A DNA stretch of 50,051 bases from positions 1 through 50,051 of the forward strand of contig CAZIXE010000027.1 in assembly GCA_964543235.1 (NCBI GenBank), written 5' to 3'. Below, one piece after another: positions 1-7,349 of the stretch; positions within the stretch are counted from its first letter, which is position 1; the number at the start of each line of letters is the position of its first letter. Origin of the DNA: JANMMJ01 sp964543235. GTDB lineage: Bacteria > Pseudomonadota > Alphaproteobacteria > Rhizobiales > Aestuariivirgaceae. The notes beneath the pieces are model-generated. The model was given only the letters and a program-made list of their open reading frames with translations. It made no database searches and was not told the DNA's origin. The position numbers and the translations under genes are program-made.

Positions 1-53
1 CCGGTGCTCAGCCGCTTCAATCCGGATTCCAACACGTTGTCCAGATACAAGGG

Positions 54-485
54 TCAGGGTGAGGGGGAAACGGCATCGCCGCCGAGAGCGATCAGTCCAC
101 CGACGACCCCAATGGCAAGCGAAAGCGTACCGGCAAGCAATGCACTCTGGGCTAGGTTGATCTGGTCAGCTGGATTGAAGTTGTCCACTTTTCGGTTCCA
201 GTTAGTCAACATCTTCAGCGCCTGCCAGGCGGCCAAGACAGTTACCGCCGAACTGAGTTGACCGCTGCCCCAAACCAGTACAAAGGCCAAGGTTCTTTCA
301 AACAGACCCATGAACCAAGGAGGAATCTCACCTCTCGAGAAAAAGTTACGGGGGCTCTCCTCAAGGCGGAAAAAACAGCGGAGCAGCTTTTGAAACAGAC
401 AGACAACTATGAACCCTCCGACTGTCGAAACCGACAGGCCCACGAGGAACCGCCAACTATCAAAAGCTTCCACGACTCCGGACAT
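54..485 (-). CDS. Hypothetical membrane protein
   Basis: 143 aa, not recognised as a known family. Three hydrophobic stretches are visible, at about residues 13-33, 65-90 and 115-134, so it is probably a small inner-membrane protein. The segment between the first two is basic and contains several Phe and Arg residues. It starts 14 bp downstream of the stop of the FAH-family gene on the same strand, so it could be the last gene of that operon. Its base composition is visibly lower in GC than its neighbours, which suggests a separate origin. No catalytic motif is visible. That it is a real gene is supported by consistent hydrophobic periodicity and position, not by homology. Confidence 0.5.
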   Translation of the reverse strand: MSGVVEAFDSWRFLVGLSVSTVGGFIVVCLFQKLLRCFFRLEESPRNFFSRGEIPPWFMGLFERTLAFVLVWGSGQLSSAVTVLAAWQALKMLTNWNRKVDNFNPADQINLAQSALLAGTLSLAIGVVGGLIALGGDAVSPSP

Positions 486-498
486 CGGTTTGGCTTGG

Positions 499-1344
499 TC
501 ACCTGTCCCGCACCACCTTCTGCTCCTGCATGCCCAACCCGGCGATTTCGAGCCGCATGCGGTCGCCCGGTTTGAGATAGCGCGGCGGCTTCATGCCCAT
601 GCCGACCCCGGGTGGTGTGCCGGTGGTGATGATGTCGCCCGGCAGCAGCGTGAAGAACTGCGAGAGGTAGGCGACGATGTGGTAAACGCCGAACACCATG
701 GTGGCGGTCGAGCCGTTCTGCACGCGCTTGCCGTTGAGTTCGAGCCACATGTCGAGCTTCTGCGGATCGGCGATCTCATCCGCCGTGACCAGCCACGGGC
801 CTACGGGACCGAACGTGTCGTAGGACTTGCCCTTGGTCCACTGCCCGGAACGCTCTGCCTGGAACTCGCGCTCCGAGAGGTCGTTGACCGTGCAATAGCC
901 GGCAATGTGCCGGGGCGCATCCTTCTTGGCGATGTTCTTGGCCCTGGTCCCGATAATGACGCCGAGCTCAACTTCCCAGTCCGACTTCTTGGACTTGGGC
1001 GGAATGGTCACGTCGTCATAGGGCCCCGACAGGCAGCTCACCTGCTTGGTGAAGACCACCGGTTCCTTCGGCACCTGCAGCCCCGATTCGGCGGCATGGT
1101 CAGAATAGTTGAGGCCGATGGCGATGAATTTCTGCGGATTGGCGATGCAGGCGCCGATGCGGGGCTTGCCCTTCACCAGCGGCAGCGAATCCGGCTTGAT
1201 CCGGGCAAGCCGTGCCAGCGACTTGGGCGAAATCGTCTCACCGGTGATGTCGGCCACAACGCCGGAGAGATCGCGGATGCGGCCCTCCCTGTCGAGAAGG
1301 CCGGGCTTTTCCTTGCCCTTCGGCCCGTAGCGCAAAAGCTTCAT
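499..1344 (-). CDS. Fumarylacetoacetate hydrolase family protein
   Basis: 281 aa, the usual length for the FAH/2-keto-4-pentenoate hydratase superfamily. Members hydrolyse or hydrate C-C bonds in dioxo acids during catabolism of aromatic compounds or sugar acids. The C-terminal domain (about 70-278) has the expected landmarks: IGLNYSDHAAE near residue 77, the metal-binding acids E124 and E126 in WEVELGVIIG, D155 in VNDLSERE, and TTGTPPGVGMG near the C-terminus. Its ATG overlaps the stop of the preceding gene by 4 bp (ATGA), so the two are translationally coupled. Exact substrate cannot be read from sequence; 2,4-diketo-3-deoxy-L-fuconate hydrolase-like enzymes are close relatives, and the lactate genes upstream would fit a route ending in pyruvate and lactate. 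Confidence 0.88.
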   Translation of the reverse strand: MKLLRYGPKGKEKPGLLDREGRIRDLSGVVADITGETISPKSLARLARIKPDSLPLVKGKPRIGACIANPQKFIAIGLNYSDHAAESGLQVPKEPVVFTKQVSCLSGPYDDVTIPPKSKKSDWEVELGVIIGTRAKNIAKKDAPRHIAGYCTVNDLSEREFQAERSGQWTKGKSYDTFGPVGPWLVTADEIADPQKLDMWLELNGKRVQNGSTATMVFGVYHIVAYLSQFFTLLPGDIITTGTPPGVGMGMKPPRYLKPGDRMRLEIAGLGMQEQKVVRDR

Positions 1345-1928
1345 GCGTGTTCCCCATTATGCGCGGTTGCATGCCAGCGCGGTTGATAACCCCTTTGTAG
1401 AATGGCGGCGATGAGCGGCGGTGTCAAAAGCCGCAGCGGCCCACCGGGCGCCGCCGCCGAATACCCCTCATGCGACCAGCGCAGGAACCGCCCGCCCCTC
1501 ACTGCAAAGGCGATGTCGCCCGCGGCCACCATGACCCCGTCCGGCAGGCTCCTGCCGCCCGTTCGGTGAGATGGGCCGAGCCGCTGGGCTTGCAGAAGGC
1601 GATCCAGCTCATCCGCATTCCCGCAACCCGACAGCGCCAGGAATTGCTTCGCCTCCGACCGCCGGCAGTAGAAACAGGGCCGGTGGCCCGCCGCGAGGGC
1701 CGTCACCTCGTCGAGGAAGAACAGTGAGGTGTAGCCCTTTCCCATCGCCTCATGGTGCAACCCCTTGTAGTGAAGCTCGCAGCAGATCCAGTGATGGCTG
1801 GCCCAGCGCCGCCTGCCCAGCGTCCGGTCATCGCGATGAAACTTCCCGCCGCGATTGCCGAGCATGGTACCGCGCGCGTCGGCCGCCACGATGTCGCCGA
1901 ACGGCGTCACCCGGTTCTGCAGCGGCAT
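1341..1928 (-). CDS. Conserved hypothetical protein with CxxC motif
   Basis: 195 aa from the ATG at 1928, 1 bp past the lutC stop (1930); an upstream in-frame start would overlap lutC and lacks reason. The N-terminus MPLQNRVTPFGDIVAADARG and the central WICCELHYKG and AGHRPCFYCRR segments resemble a widespread, uncharacterised bacterial family. The Cys/His residues (WICCELH, HRPCFYC) could bind zinc. There is no signal peptide or membrane segment, so it is probably cytoplasmic. It is coupled to lutC upstream and to the FAH-family gene downstream, so it is probably transcribed with the lactate operon. Its function is unknown, and placement with lactate genes does not by itself show a role in lactate metabolism. 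Confidence 0.7.
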   Translation of the reverse strand: MPLQNRVTPFGDIVAADARGTMLGNRGGKFHRDDRTLGRRRWASHHWICCELHYKGLHHEAMGKGYTSLFFLDEVTALAAGHRPCFYCRRSEAKQFLALSGCGNADELDRLLQAQRLGPSHRTGGRSLPDGVMVAAGDIAFAVRGGRFLRWSHEGYSAAAPGGPLRLLTPPLIAAILQRGYQPRWHATAHNGEHA

Positions 1929-1929
1929 C

Positions 1930-2604
1930 TCAGCTCCGCACGATGATGACGTGCATTTCCTTCGGCCCATGGGCGGGGCGCACGATGGTCTGCTCGATAT
2001 CGGCGGTGCGCGACGGCCCTGAGATCATGTTGACGGTGCGCGGCATGACGCCCTCGCCAAGCATCTCGCGCAAACGCACCCAGGCCTCCTCGTAGGAGGC
2101 GCGGAGCCGGCTCGCCGGCAGCACCACCACATGCGCCTCCGGCAGGAAGTTGAGCGTCGTCGGATTGTCCGGCCCCGACAGCATGACGATGGTGCCCGAC
2201 TCGGCCACCCCGGCAAAGGCCAGGGTCAGCGACGCGGTATCGGCGGGATCGGCCCGGCCTTCCTCGACCTTGAGCGCGCCGGCCCGGTGCCAGGGCAGCT
2301 TCGCCAGCGTTTCTTCCGCCCCGCGGCGAATGCTGGCCGGCAGGTTGAGGCTGCGGAGATAGGCGGCAACCGCCGCCGGCACGTCGTCCATGTGATCCAG
2401 CACTTCCACCGTGCCACCCACCGCCACCATCATGTTGGTGAACACCCGGATGCGATGGGCCTCGTCACCCTGGCCGCGCGCCGGGATGATATTGGGCCGG
2501 TGCGCCCTGAGCCTTTCCTCAACCGCCCGCCGCCGCGCCGCCTCATCGCCTTTTGCCACCCGCGACCGGATGCGGGCAAAGATTTGTTCGCGGGGGCTTG
2601 TCAC
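1930..2604 (-). CDS. lutC: Lactate utilization protein C (LUD domain)
   Basis: 224 aa with the GTG at 2604 as start, giving VTSPREQIFARIRS at the N-terminus, typical of LutC. An ATG further upstream would add about 22 residues encoded by the GC-rich palindromic repeat at 2607-2716, so I reject it. The single LUD domain contains AGVAESGTIVM and LPEAHVVVLPASRL, the conserved core also found in LutB. LutC is the third component of the LutABC iron-sulfur L-lactate dehydrogenase complex, which oxidises L-lactate to pyruvate in the cytoplasm. It is the only lut gene here not overlapping its upstream partner; the repeat lies in between and its G-rich end may serve as ribosome-binding site. Confidence 0.88.
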   Translation of the reverse strand: MTSPREQIFARIRSRVAKGDEAARRRAVEERLRAHRPNIIPARGQGDEAHRIRVFTNMMVAVGGTVEVLDHMDDVPAAVAAYLRSLNLPASIRRGAEETLAKLPWHRAGALKVEEGRADPADTASLTLAFAGVAESGTIVMLSGPDNPTTLNFLPEAHVVVLPASRLRASYEEAWVRLREMLGEGVMPRTVNMISGPSRTADIEQTIVRPAHGPKEMHVIIVRS

Positions 2605-2606
2605 GA

Positions 2607-2716
2607 CCCCCACCCCCGGCGCTGCGCGCCGGACCCTCCCCGCTGAAGGGGGAGGGATGAAAAAGAACATCCTCCCCCCGTTAGCGGGGAAGGTGGCGCG
2701 CAGCGCCGGAGGGGGG
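2607..2716. repeat. REPIN-like palindromic repeat between lutB and lutC
   Basis: Two inverted halves. The left half starts CCCCACCCCCGGCGC and carries the small palindrome GGCGCTGCGCGCC and a C-run/G-run stem; the right half is its inverted counterpart ending GCGCAGCGCCGGAGG. They are separated by a short A-rich centre near 2658-2668. The same architecture recurs at 28529-28713, 29087-29141 (half), 30312-30423, 32188-32331 and 36650-37019. Probable non-coding mobile or regulatory repeat; it could fold as a large hairpin in the lut mRNA. Confidence 0.85.
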
Positions 2717-2721
2717 CCGTC

Positions 2722-4143
2722 TCAGCCATTCTTGCGCCGCTCCTTCCACAATTCCTGGAAGGTCTTGCCCTGCGCCGCCGGGAAATCGCGGTGGCGCGTC
2801 CAGGACGAAGCCAGCGGCAGCGACCTGATCCGCCCTTCGCTGTGCCCCAGATTGCGCAGCACCCGCGCCGCGAACCGCGTGCCGAGCTGATAGAGCCGGG
2901 GCCGCCTGGCGAACCACGCCCACAGCGAAAGCCCCGAGCGCACCGCCATGGGTGTCAGATGCTGCTCGAACTCCTTTTCACGCCAGTGCCGCAGCATTTT
3001 CGGCAGCGGGATGCGCATCGGGCACACCTCCTCGCAGCGTCCGCAGAAGGTGGACGCATTGGGAAGATGCCGCGCATTCTCGATCCCGGTGAGAGCCGGG
3101 GTGACCACCGCCCCGATCGGACCGGGATAGACCCAGCCATAGGCGTGCCCTCCCACCGCCTGGTACACCGGGCAGTGGTTGAGACAGGCGCCGCAGCGGA
3201 TGCAGCGCAGCATCTCCTGGAATTCCGTGCCGAGGACACTGGAGCGGCCATTGTCGAGGATCACCACATGGTATTCCCCGGGTCCGTCCGGATCGCCCGG
3301 CCGCTTCGGCCCGGTTGACAGCGTCGTGTAATTGGAAAAGTCCTGCCCCGTCGCCGAGCGCGCCAGTACGCGCAGGATGGTGGAGGCGTCCTCCAGTGTC
3401 GGCACGATCTTCTCGATCGAGGCGATGACGATATGGACCTTGGGCAGGCTCTGGGTGAGGTCGCCATTGCCCTCATTGGTGACGATAATCGAGGTGCCGG
3501 TCTCCGCCACCAGGAAGTTGGCCCCGGTAATCCCGACCTCCGCATCAAGATACTTCTGGCGCAGCACCTGACGCGCCTCCTCGACCAGCGTCGGGATCTC
3601 GCTGAGATCGCGTTCCGGTGCAAGATGCGTGTGCGCCTTGCGGAAATCGGCTTCCACCTGGTCGCGGGTCAGATGCACGGCGGGCGCGATGATGTGGCTC
3701 GGGCGCTCCTTGCGGATCTGGATGAGGTATTCGCCGAGATCGGTCTCGACCGGCGTGATGCCGGCCTGTTCCAGCGCCGCGTTGAGGTCGATCTCCTCCG
3801 AGATCATCGACTTGCCCTTGGTGACGAGCTTTGCCCCGTGATGCCGGCAGATGCCGATGATGGCTTGGCGCGCGTCATCCGGCGTAGCCGCCCAGTGGAC
3901 CTGGCCGCCGGTTTCGACGACCTTCTGCTCGTAGTGGTCGAGATAGAGATCGAGATGGGCCAGCACATGGTCCTTGATGTCGCGCGCCTGGTCGCGCAGC
4001 GCGTCGAACTCCGGAAGGGCAGCGCGCGCCTTGGCCCGCTTCTCGATGAAGCGGGGCCCGGTCTCGGTCATCGCCCATTGCAGTTGCCTGTCGGCCAGCG
4101 CCCGGGCGACATTCTTCTCGAACTGTGCGGCGGAAGATTGCAT
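2722..4143 (-). CDS. lutB: LutB-like iron-sulfur protein, downstream copy
   Basis: 473 aa. The N-terminal LUD domain (about 60-300) contains TGANFLVAETGTSIIVTNEG. A di-cluster ferredoxin module follows, with C314-C317-C320-C324 (CIRCGACLNHCPVY) and C367-C370-C374 (CGRCEEVCPM), expected to bind 4Fe-4S clusters, then the C-terminal LutB tail with WTR.RDFPAA. The start ATG (4143) shares one base with the stop of the upstream copy (TGATG). A longer in-frame reading upstream is only an open frame inside the neighbouring gene. LutB transfers electrons in the LutABC complex that oxidises L-lactate to pyruvate. Hand alignment of the first 420 residues to the upstream copy gives about 79% identity, so this is a tandem duplication in which both copies keep all cluster ligands. 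Confidence 0.92.
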   Translation of the reverse strand: MQSSAAQFEKNVARALADRQLQWAMTETGPRFIEKRAKARAALPEFDALRDQARDIKDHVLAHLDLYLDHYEQKVVETGGQVHWAATPDDARQAIIGICRHHGAKLVTKGKSMISEEIDLNAALEQAGITPVETDLGEYLIQIRKERPSHIIAPAVHLTRDQVEADFRKAHTHLAPERDLSEIPTLVEEARQVLRQKYLDAEVGITGANFLVAETGTSIIVTNEGNGDLTQSLPKVHIVIASIEKIVPTLEDASTILRVLARSATGQDFSNYTTLSTGPKRPGDPDGPGEYHVVILDNGRSSVLGTEFQEMLRCIRCGACLNHCPVYQAVGGHAYGWVYPGPIGAVVTPALTGIENARHLPNASTFCGRCEEVCPMRIPLPKMLRHWREKEFEQHLTPMAVRSGLSLWAWFARRPRLYQLGTRFAARVLRNLGHSEGRIRSLPLASSWTRHRDFPAAQGKTFQELWKERRKNG

Positions 4144-5555
4144 CACCGCCGCGCCTTCCACATTTGCCGGAATGTCCGGCCCTGCGGGGCCGGGAAATCG
4201 CGCTGGCGCGTCCATCCGCGCGCGAAAGGCAGAGATGCAAGCCGGCCCCGCTTGCGGCCCATGGCGCACAAGATCCATGCCGCCGCACCCATGCCCAGCC
4301 GATACAGCCGGGGCCTCGCCGCCAGGAAGGCCCAGACTCGCAATCCCGAACGGACTGCGAGCGGTGCCAGGTGCCGCTCGAACGCCTTCTCCCGCCAGTG
4401 CCGCATCATCTGTGGCAGCGGAATGCGCATCGGACACACCTCTTCGCAGCGCCCGCACAGTGTCGAAGCGCCGGGAAGATGCGCGGTGTTCTCGATGCCC
4501 TTCAACGCCGGTGACACCACCACACCGATTGGCCCGACATGCACCCAGCCATAGGCCTGCCCGCCGATCGCCTGATAGACCGGGCAATGGTTGAGACAGG
4601 CCCCGCAGCGGATGCAGCGCAGCATGTCCTGGAATTCTGTGCCGAGCACACTGGAACGGCCGTTGTCGAGAATGATGACGTGATACTCCTCGGGCCCGTC
4701 GGGATCGCCGGGCCGTTTTGGCCCGGTTGAGAGCGTCGTATAGCTGGACAGGTCCTGGCCCAGGGCCGAGCGCGCCAGCACGCGCAGGATGGTGGAAGCG
4801 TCCTCGAGCGTGGGCACGATCTTCTCGATCGAGGCAATGACGATGTGCACCTTGGGCAGGCACTGGGTGAGATCGCCATTGCCTTCATTCGTCACGATGA
4901 TCGAAGTGCCCGTTTCCGCAACCAGGAAATTGGCGCCGGTGATACCAATGTCGGCGTCGAAGTATGTCTGCCGCAGAATGCTGCGCGCCTCCGCCACCAG
5001 TGCCGGGATTTCGGCAAGGTTTCGCTCGTGGGGCAGGGCGGAATGCGCCTTGCGGAAATCGGCGTCGATCTGCTCGCGCGTCAGATGGACGGCCGGCAGG
5101 ATGAAGTGGCTCGGCCGTTCGCCGCGCAACTGTATGAGATACTCGCCAAGGTCGGTCTCGACCGGCGTGATGCCGTGCTGTTCCAGCGCCTGATTGAGGT
5201 CGATCTCCTCGGCGACCATCGACTTGCCCTTGGTCACCAGCTTCGCCTTGCGATCGCGGCAGATGGCAATGATGGCCTCGCAGGCCTCCGCCGCCGTCTC
5301 GGCCCAATGCACCTGGCCGCCCGAGTCCAGCACCTTCCTCTCATACCGCTCGAGGTAGAGATCGAGATGGGCAAGGACATGGTCCTTGATGTCGCGCGCC
5401 TGGTCGCGCAGCGCATCGAATTCCGGCAGCGCGGCGCGCGCCGCCGCCCGCTTGCTGACGAGTCCGGGCGTGGCGGCATTGAGCGCATGCTGGAGCTGCA
5501 CATCCGCCAGCGCCCCGGAAACGTTCTTCGCGAACTGTGCGGCGGACAGCTCCAT
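4143..5555 (-). CDS. lutB: LutB-like iron-sulfur protein, upstream copy
   Basis: 470 aa with the same layout as the downstream copy: LUD domain at about 60-300, then CIRCGACLNHCPVY (C314, C317, C320, C324) and CGRCEEVCPM, then a conserved C-terminal tail ending RTFRQMWKARR. The start ATG at 5555 overlaps the lutA stop, so lutA and this lutB are coupled. Residue differences from the second copy concentrate in the first 40 and last 60 residues, while the LUD and Fe-S cores are nearly invariant. Either copy could pair with LutA and LutC. A second copy could also serve the neighbouring glycolate-oxidase-like genes, which lack their own Fe-S subunit; that is inference only. Confidence 0.92.
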   Translation of the reverse strand: MELSAAQFAKNVSGALADVQLQHALNAATPGLVSKRAAARAALPEFDALRDQARDIKDHVLAHLDLYLERYERKVLDSGGQVHWAETAAEACEAIIAICRDRKAKLVTKGKSMVAEEIDLNQALEQHGITPVETDLGEYLIQLRGERPSHFILPAVHLTREQIDADFRKAHSALPHERNLAEIPALVAEARSILRQTYFDADIGITGANFLVAETGTSIIVTNEGNGDLTQCLPKVHIVIASIEKIVPTLEDASTILRVLARSALGQDLSSYTTLSTGPKRPGDPDGPEEYHVIILDNGRSSVLGTEFQDMLRCIRCGACLNHCPVYQAIGGQAYGWVHVGPIGVVVSPALKGIENTAHLPGASTLCGRCEEVCPMRIPLPQMMRHWREKAFERHLAPLAVRSGLRVWAFLAARPRLYRLGMGAAAWILCAMGRKRGRLASLPFARGWTRQRDFPAPQGRTFRQMWKARR

Positions 5556-6313
5556 CACTCCGCCTCCGCGATGGGCGGTGTCCTCATGTCGCCCGCCAGC
5601 ACTTCGGCGATATGGCGCACCTTGATGGACGAGCCCTCGCGCTTGAGTTTGCCCGCCATGTTCATGAGGCAGCCGAGATCGCCGGCGATCAGCGTGTCTG
5701 CCCCCGTCGCGGCGATATGCTTGACCTTCTTCTCCAGCATCTTGTTGGAGATGTCGGGATATTTGACGCAGAAGGTGCCGCCGAAGCCGCAACAGACCTC
5801 GGCATCGGTCATCTCGCGCAGGCTCACCCCGGCCACCGACTTGAGCAGCAACCGCGGCTCCTGCTTGATGCCGAGCTCCCGCAACCCCGAGCAGGAATCA
5901 TGGTAGGTCGCCTTCGCCGCGAATTCCGCCGTGACCTTCTCCACCTTGAGCACATTCACCAGGAACGACACGAGCTCGAATGTCTTGGCCGCCACGGCCT
6001 CGGCCTCGGCGCGCGCGGGCGTGCCGGGATCGAACAGCTCCGGATAATGCGTCTTGATCATGCCGGCGCAGGAGCCCGACGGCGCGACCACGTAGTCGTA
6101 GCTCTTGAAAGCTGCGATGACGTTGCGAGCAATGGCGATGGCGTCGCGGCGGTCGCCGGAATTGTAGGCCGGCTGGCCGCAACAGGTCTGGGCCTCCGGC
6201 ACCTCCACCGTACAGCCGGCATCCTCGAGCAGCTTCACCGCCGCAAAGCCGATCGACGGCCGCATGAGATCGACGAGGCAGGTGACGAACAGGCCGACGC
6301 GGGGGGAGGGCAT
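5555..6313 (-). CDS. lutA: Lactate utilization protein A (CCG-domain Fe-S oxidoreductase)
   Basis: 252 aa, the normal length for LutA/YkgE. Two cysteine-rich CCG domains are visible: QTCCGQPAYNSG with C44-C45 near the N-terminus, and YHDSCSGLRELGI followed by VCCGFGGTFCVKYPDIS in the second half. These bind an iron-sulfur or heterodisulfide-reductase-type cluster and act in electron transfer within the LutABC lactate oxidase. It is the first gene of the operon, with an AAGG ribosome-binding site about 8 bp before the ATG. The 113-bp gap to the divergent gene at 6427 must hold the operon promoter. No LldR/LutR-type regulator gene is seen nearby. Confidence 0.92.
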   Translation of the reverse strand: MPSPRVGLFVTCLVDLMRPSIGFAAVKLLEDAGCTVEVPEAQTCCGQPAYNSGDRRDAIAIARNVIAAFKSYDYVVAPSGSCAGMIKTHYPELFDPGTPARAEAEAVAAKTFELVSFLVNVLKVEKVTAEFAAKATYHDSCSGLRELGIKQEPRLLLKSVAGVSLREMTDAEVCCGFGGTFCVKYPDISNKMLEKKVKHIAATGADTLIAGDLGCLMNMAGKLKREGSSIKVRHIAEVLAGDMRTPPIAEAE

Positions 6314-6426
6314 GGCCGCACCTTTTGCCCAACTGCCCGGCGCTCCGCAAGCGCCTTGTCGGCTTGCGCCAGATCAATGCGGGCCAGGTCCGCCTCTCTA
6401 GAGATGCCTGCAACGAGCATGAAGGA

Positions 6427-6693
6427 ATGATGGCCATGGCCGCGCGGCAAAGCCTCCGCAGCGAGATTGATGAACTGAAACGTGAGATCGAAACCCTGAA
6501 GGCGGCCGCGCCCGGGGAAAGCGCAGAACCTGCCACCGTCGGTTCTGAACTGGAGAACCAGATTGAGGAACTGAAATCCCTGGTCGACTCCATGCTGGAG
6601 GATGCCGAACAGACCGTGGCCCGTCATCCCGTAGCGACCGTGGCGGGAGCCATTGCGCTGGGCATCGTCATCGGAAGACTTACCGCCAGATAG
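6427..6693 (+). CDS. Small coiled-coil, single-TM protein (DUF883/YqjD-like)
   Basis: About 88 aa. An N-terminal charged helix predicted to be a coiled coil (RSEIDELKREIETLK and ELENQIEELKSLVDSML) is followed by a C-terminal glycine-zipper membrane helix ending GIVIGRLTAR. This layout matches ElaB/YqjD/DUF883 proteins, tail-anchored inner-membrane proteins linked to stationary-phase stress and ribosome association. Three ATG codons lie at 6427, 6430 and 6436; a GAAGGA motif at 6421-6426 favours 6430 or 6436, so the exact start is uncertain by up to three residues. The next gene begins 9 bp downstream and is of the partner YqjE/holin-like family, supporting the assignment. Confidence 0.72.
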   Translation: MMAMAARQSLRSEIDELKREIETLKAAAPGESAEPATVGSELENQIEELKSLVDSMLEDAEQTVARHPVATVAGAIALGIVIGRLTAR

Positions 6694-6702
6694 GAGCTGC
6701 AC

Positions 6703-7164
6703 ATGACACTCGAACAGACCGCGCGCCATGTCAGGCTCTACGTGAAGAGCATGGCGCTTATCGCCGAGATCCGCGTGATGACCCAACTGCGCAAGACCCT
6801 TCTGGGTGTCTTTGCCGTTGGGCTGGCAATCTTCGGCCTCGGCATGATCAATCTCGGCCTTTACCATGCGCTGACTGCGCTATGGGGAGAAATCTGGACA
6901 CCGCTGACCATCGGCGTGGGCAATCTCGTCCTCGCCGGCATAGCCTTCCTGGTGGCCATGCGCATGCACTACGGCCCGGAACTGCGGGTTGCAGAGGAAC
7001 TGCGCGATACCGTTGCCGCCGACCTCGAGGCCGATGTGCAATCGCTGAAATCCCTTCGAGGCCTGTCGGGTCTCATTGGTGGAGGCCTCGAAGGCAATGC
7101 CGCAGGACTCCTCGTGCCCGTGGTCAGCACCATCATCGGGGCCCTGCGCAAGCGCAAGGACTGA
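6703..7164 (+). CDS. YqjE-like phage holin superfamily membrane protein
   Basis: 153 aa. Two membrane segments are visible at about residues 32-55 (LLGVFAVGLAIFGLGMINLG) and 66-88 (PLTIGVGNLVLAGIAFLVAM), followed by an acidic amphipathic region and a short hydrophobic stretch near 133-147 before the basic end RKRKD. This is the pattern of the PF07332/YqjE group named after phage holins but present in many chromosomes as envelope proteins. AGGAG lies just before the ATG. It is probably co-transcribed with the DUF883-like gene. No phage lysis role is suggested by the context. Confidence 0.7.
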   Translation: MTLEQTARHVRLYVKSMALIAEIRVMTQLRKTLLGVFAVGLAIFGLGMINLGLYHALTALWGEIWTPLTIGVGNLVLAGIAFLVAMRMHYGPELRVAEELRDTVAADLEADVQSLKSLRGLSGLIGGGLEGNAAGLLVPVVSTIIGALRKRKD

Positions 7165-7349
7165 CCCTCACGCGGGAAGGCCAGCCAGCCTCAGGCCCTC
7201 GAGCAGCCGTTCAGGGTCCCCGGGCCGTTTGAACGGGTCCTTCTTGGCGGACCGGGAACTGCGGAATTGGGGATTGATCCGAAGGGCCGCCGATGCGTGG
7301 CGGCCCGGCGCGGCTTGAACGGGAGGAGGGAAACAACTATCCCTCTCTC

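Noticed and set aside
2605..2670. Longer LutC with a 22-residue N-terminal extension
   Set aside because: The extension is encoded by a palindromic repeat found elsewhere in non-coding positions and does not resemble LutC N-termini.
4143..4863. Longer form of the downstream LutB starting near 4863
   Set aside because: The extra region is the upstream lutB copy read in another frame. The ATG at 4143 gives a canonical LutB N-terminus coupled to the previous stop.
6703..7164. Phage holin as sign of a second prophage
   Set aside because: The family name is historical. Pairing with a DUF883-like gene and absence of phage genes nearby indicate a chromosomal YqjD/YqjE-type pair.
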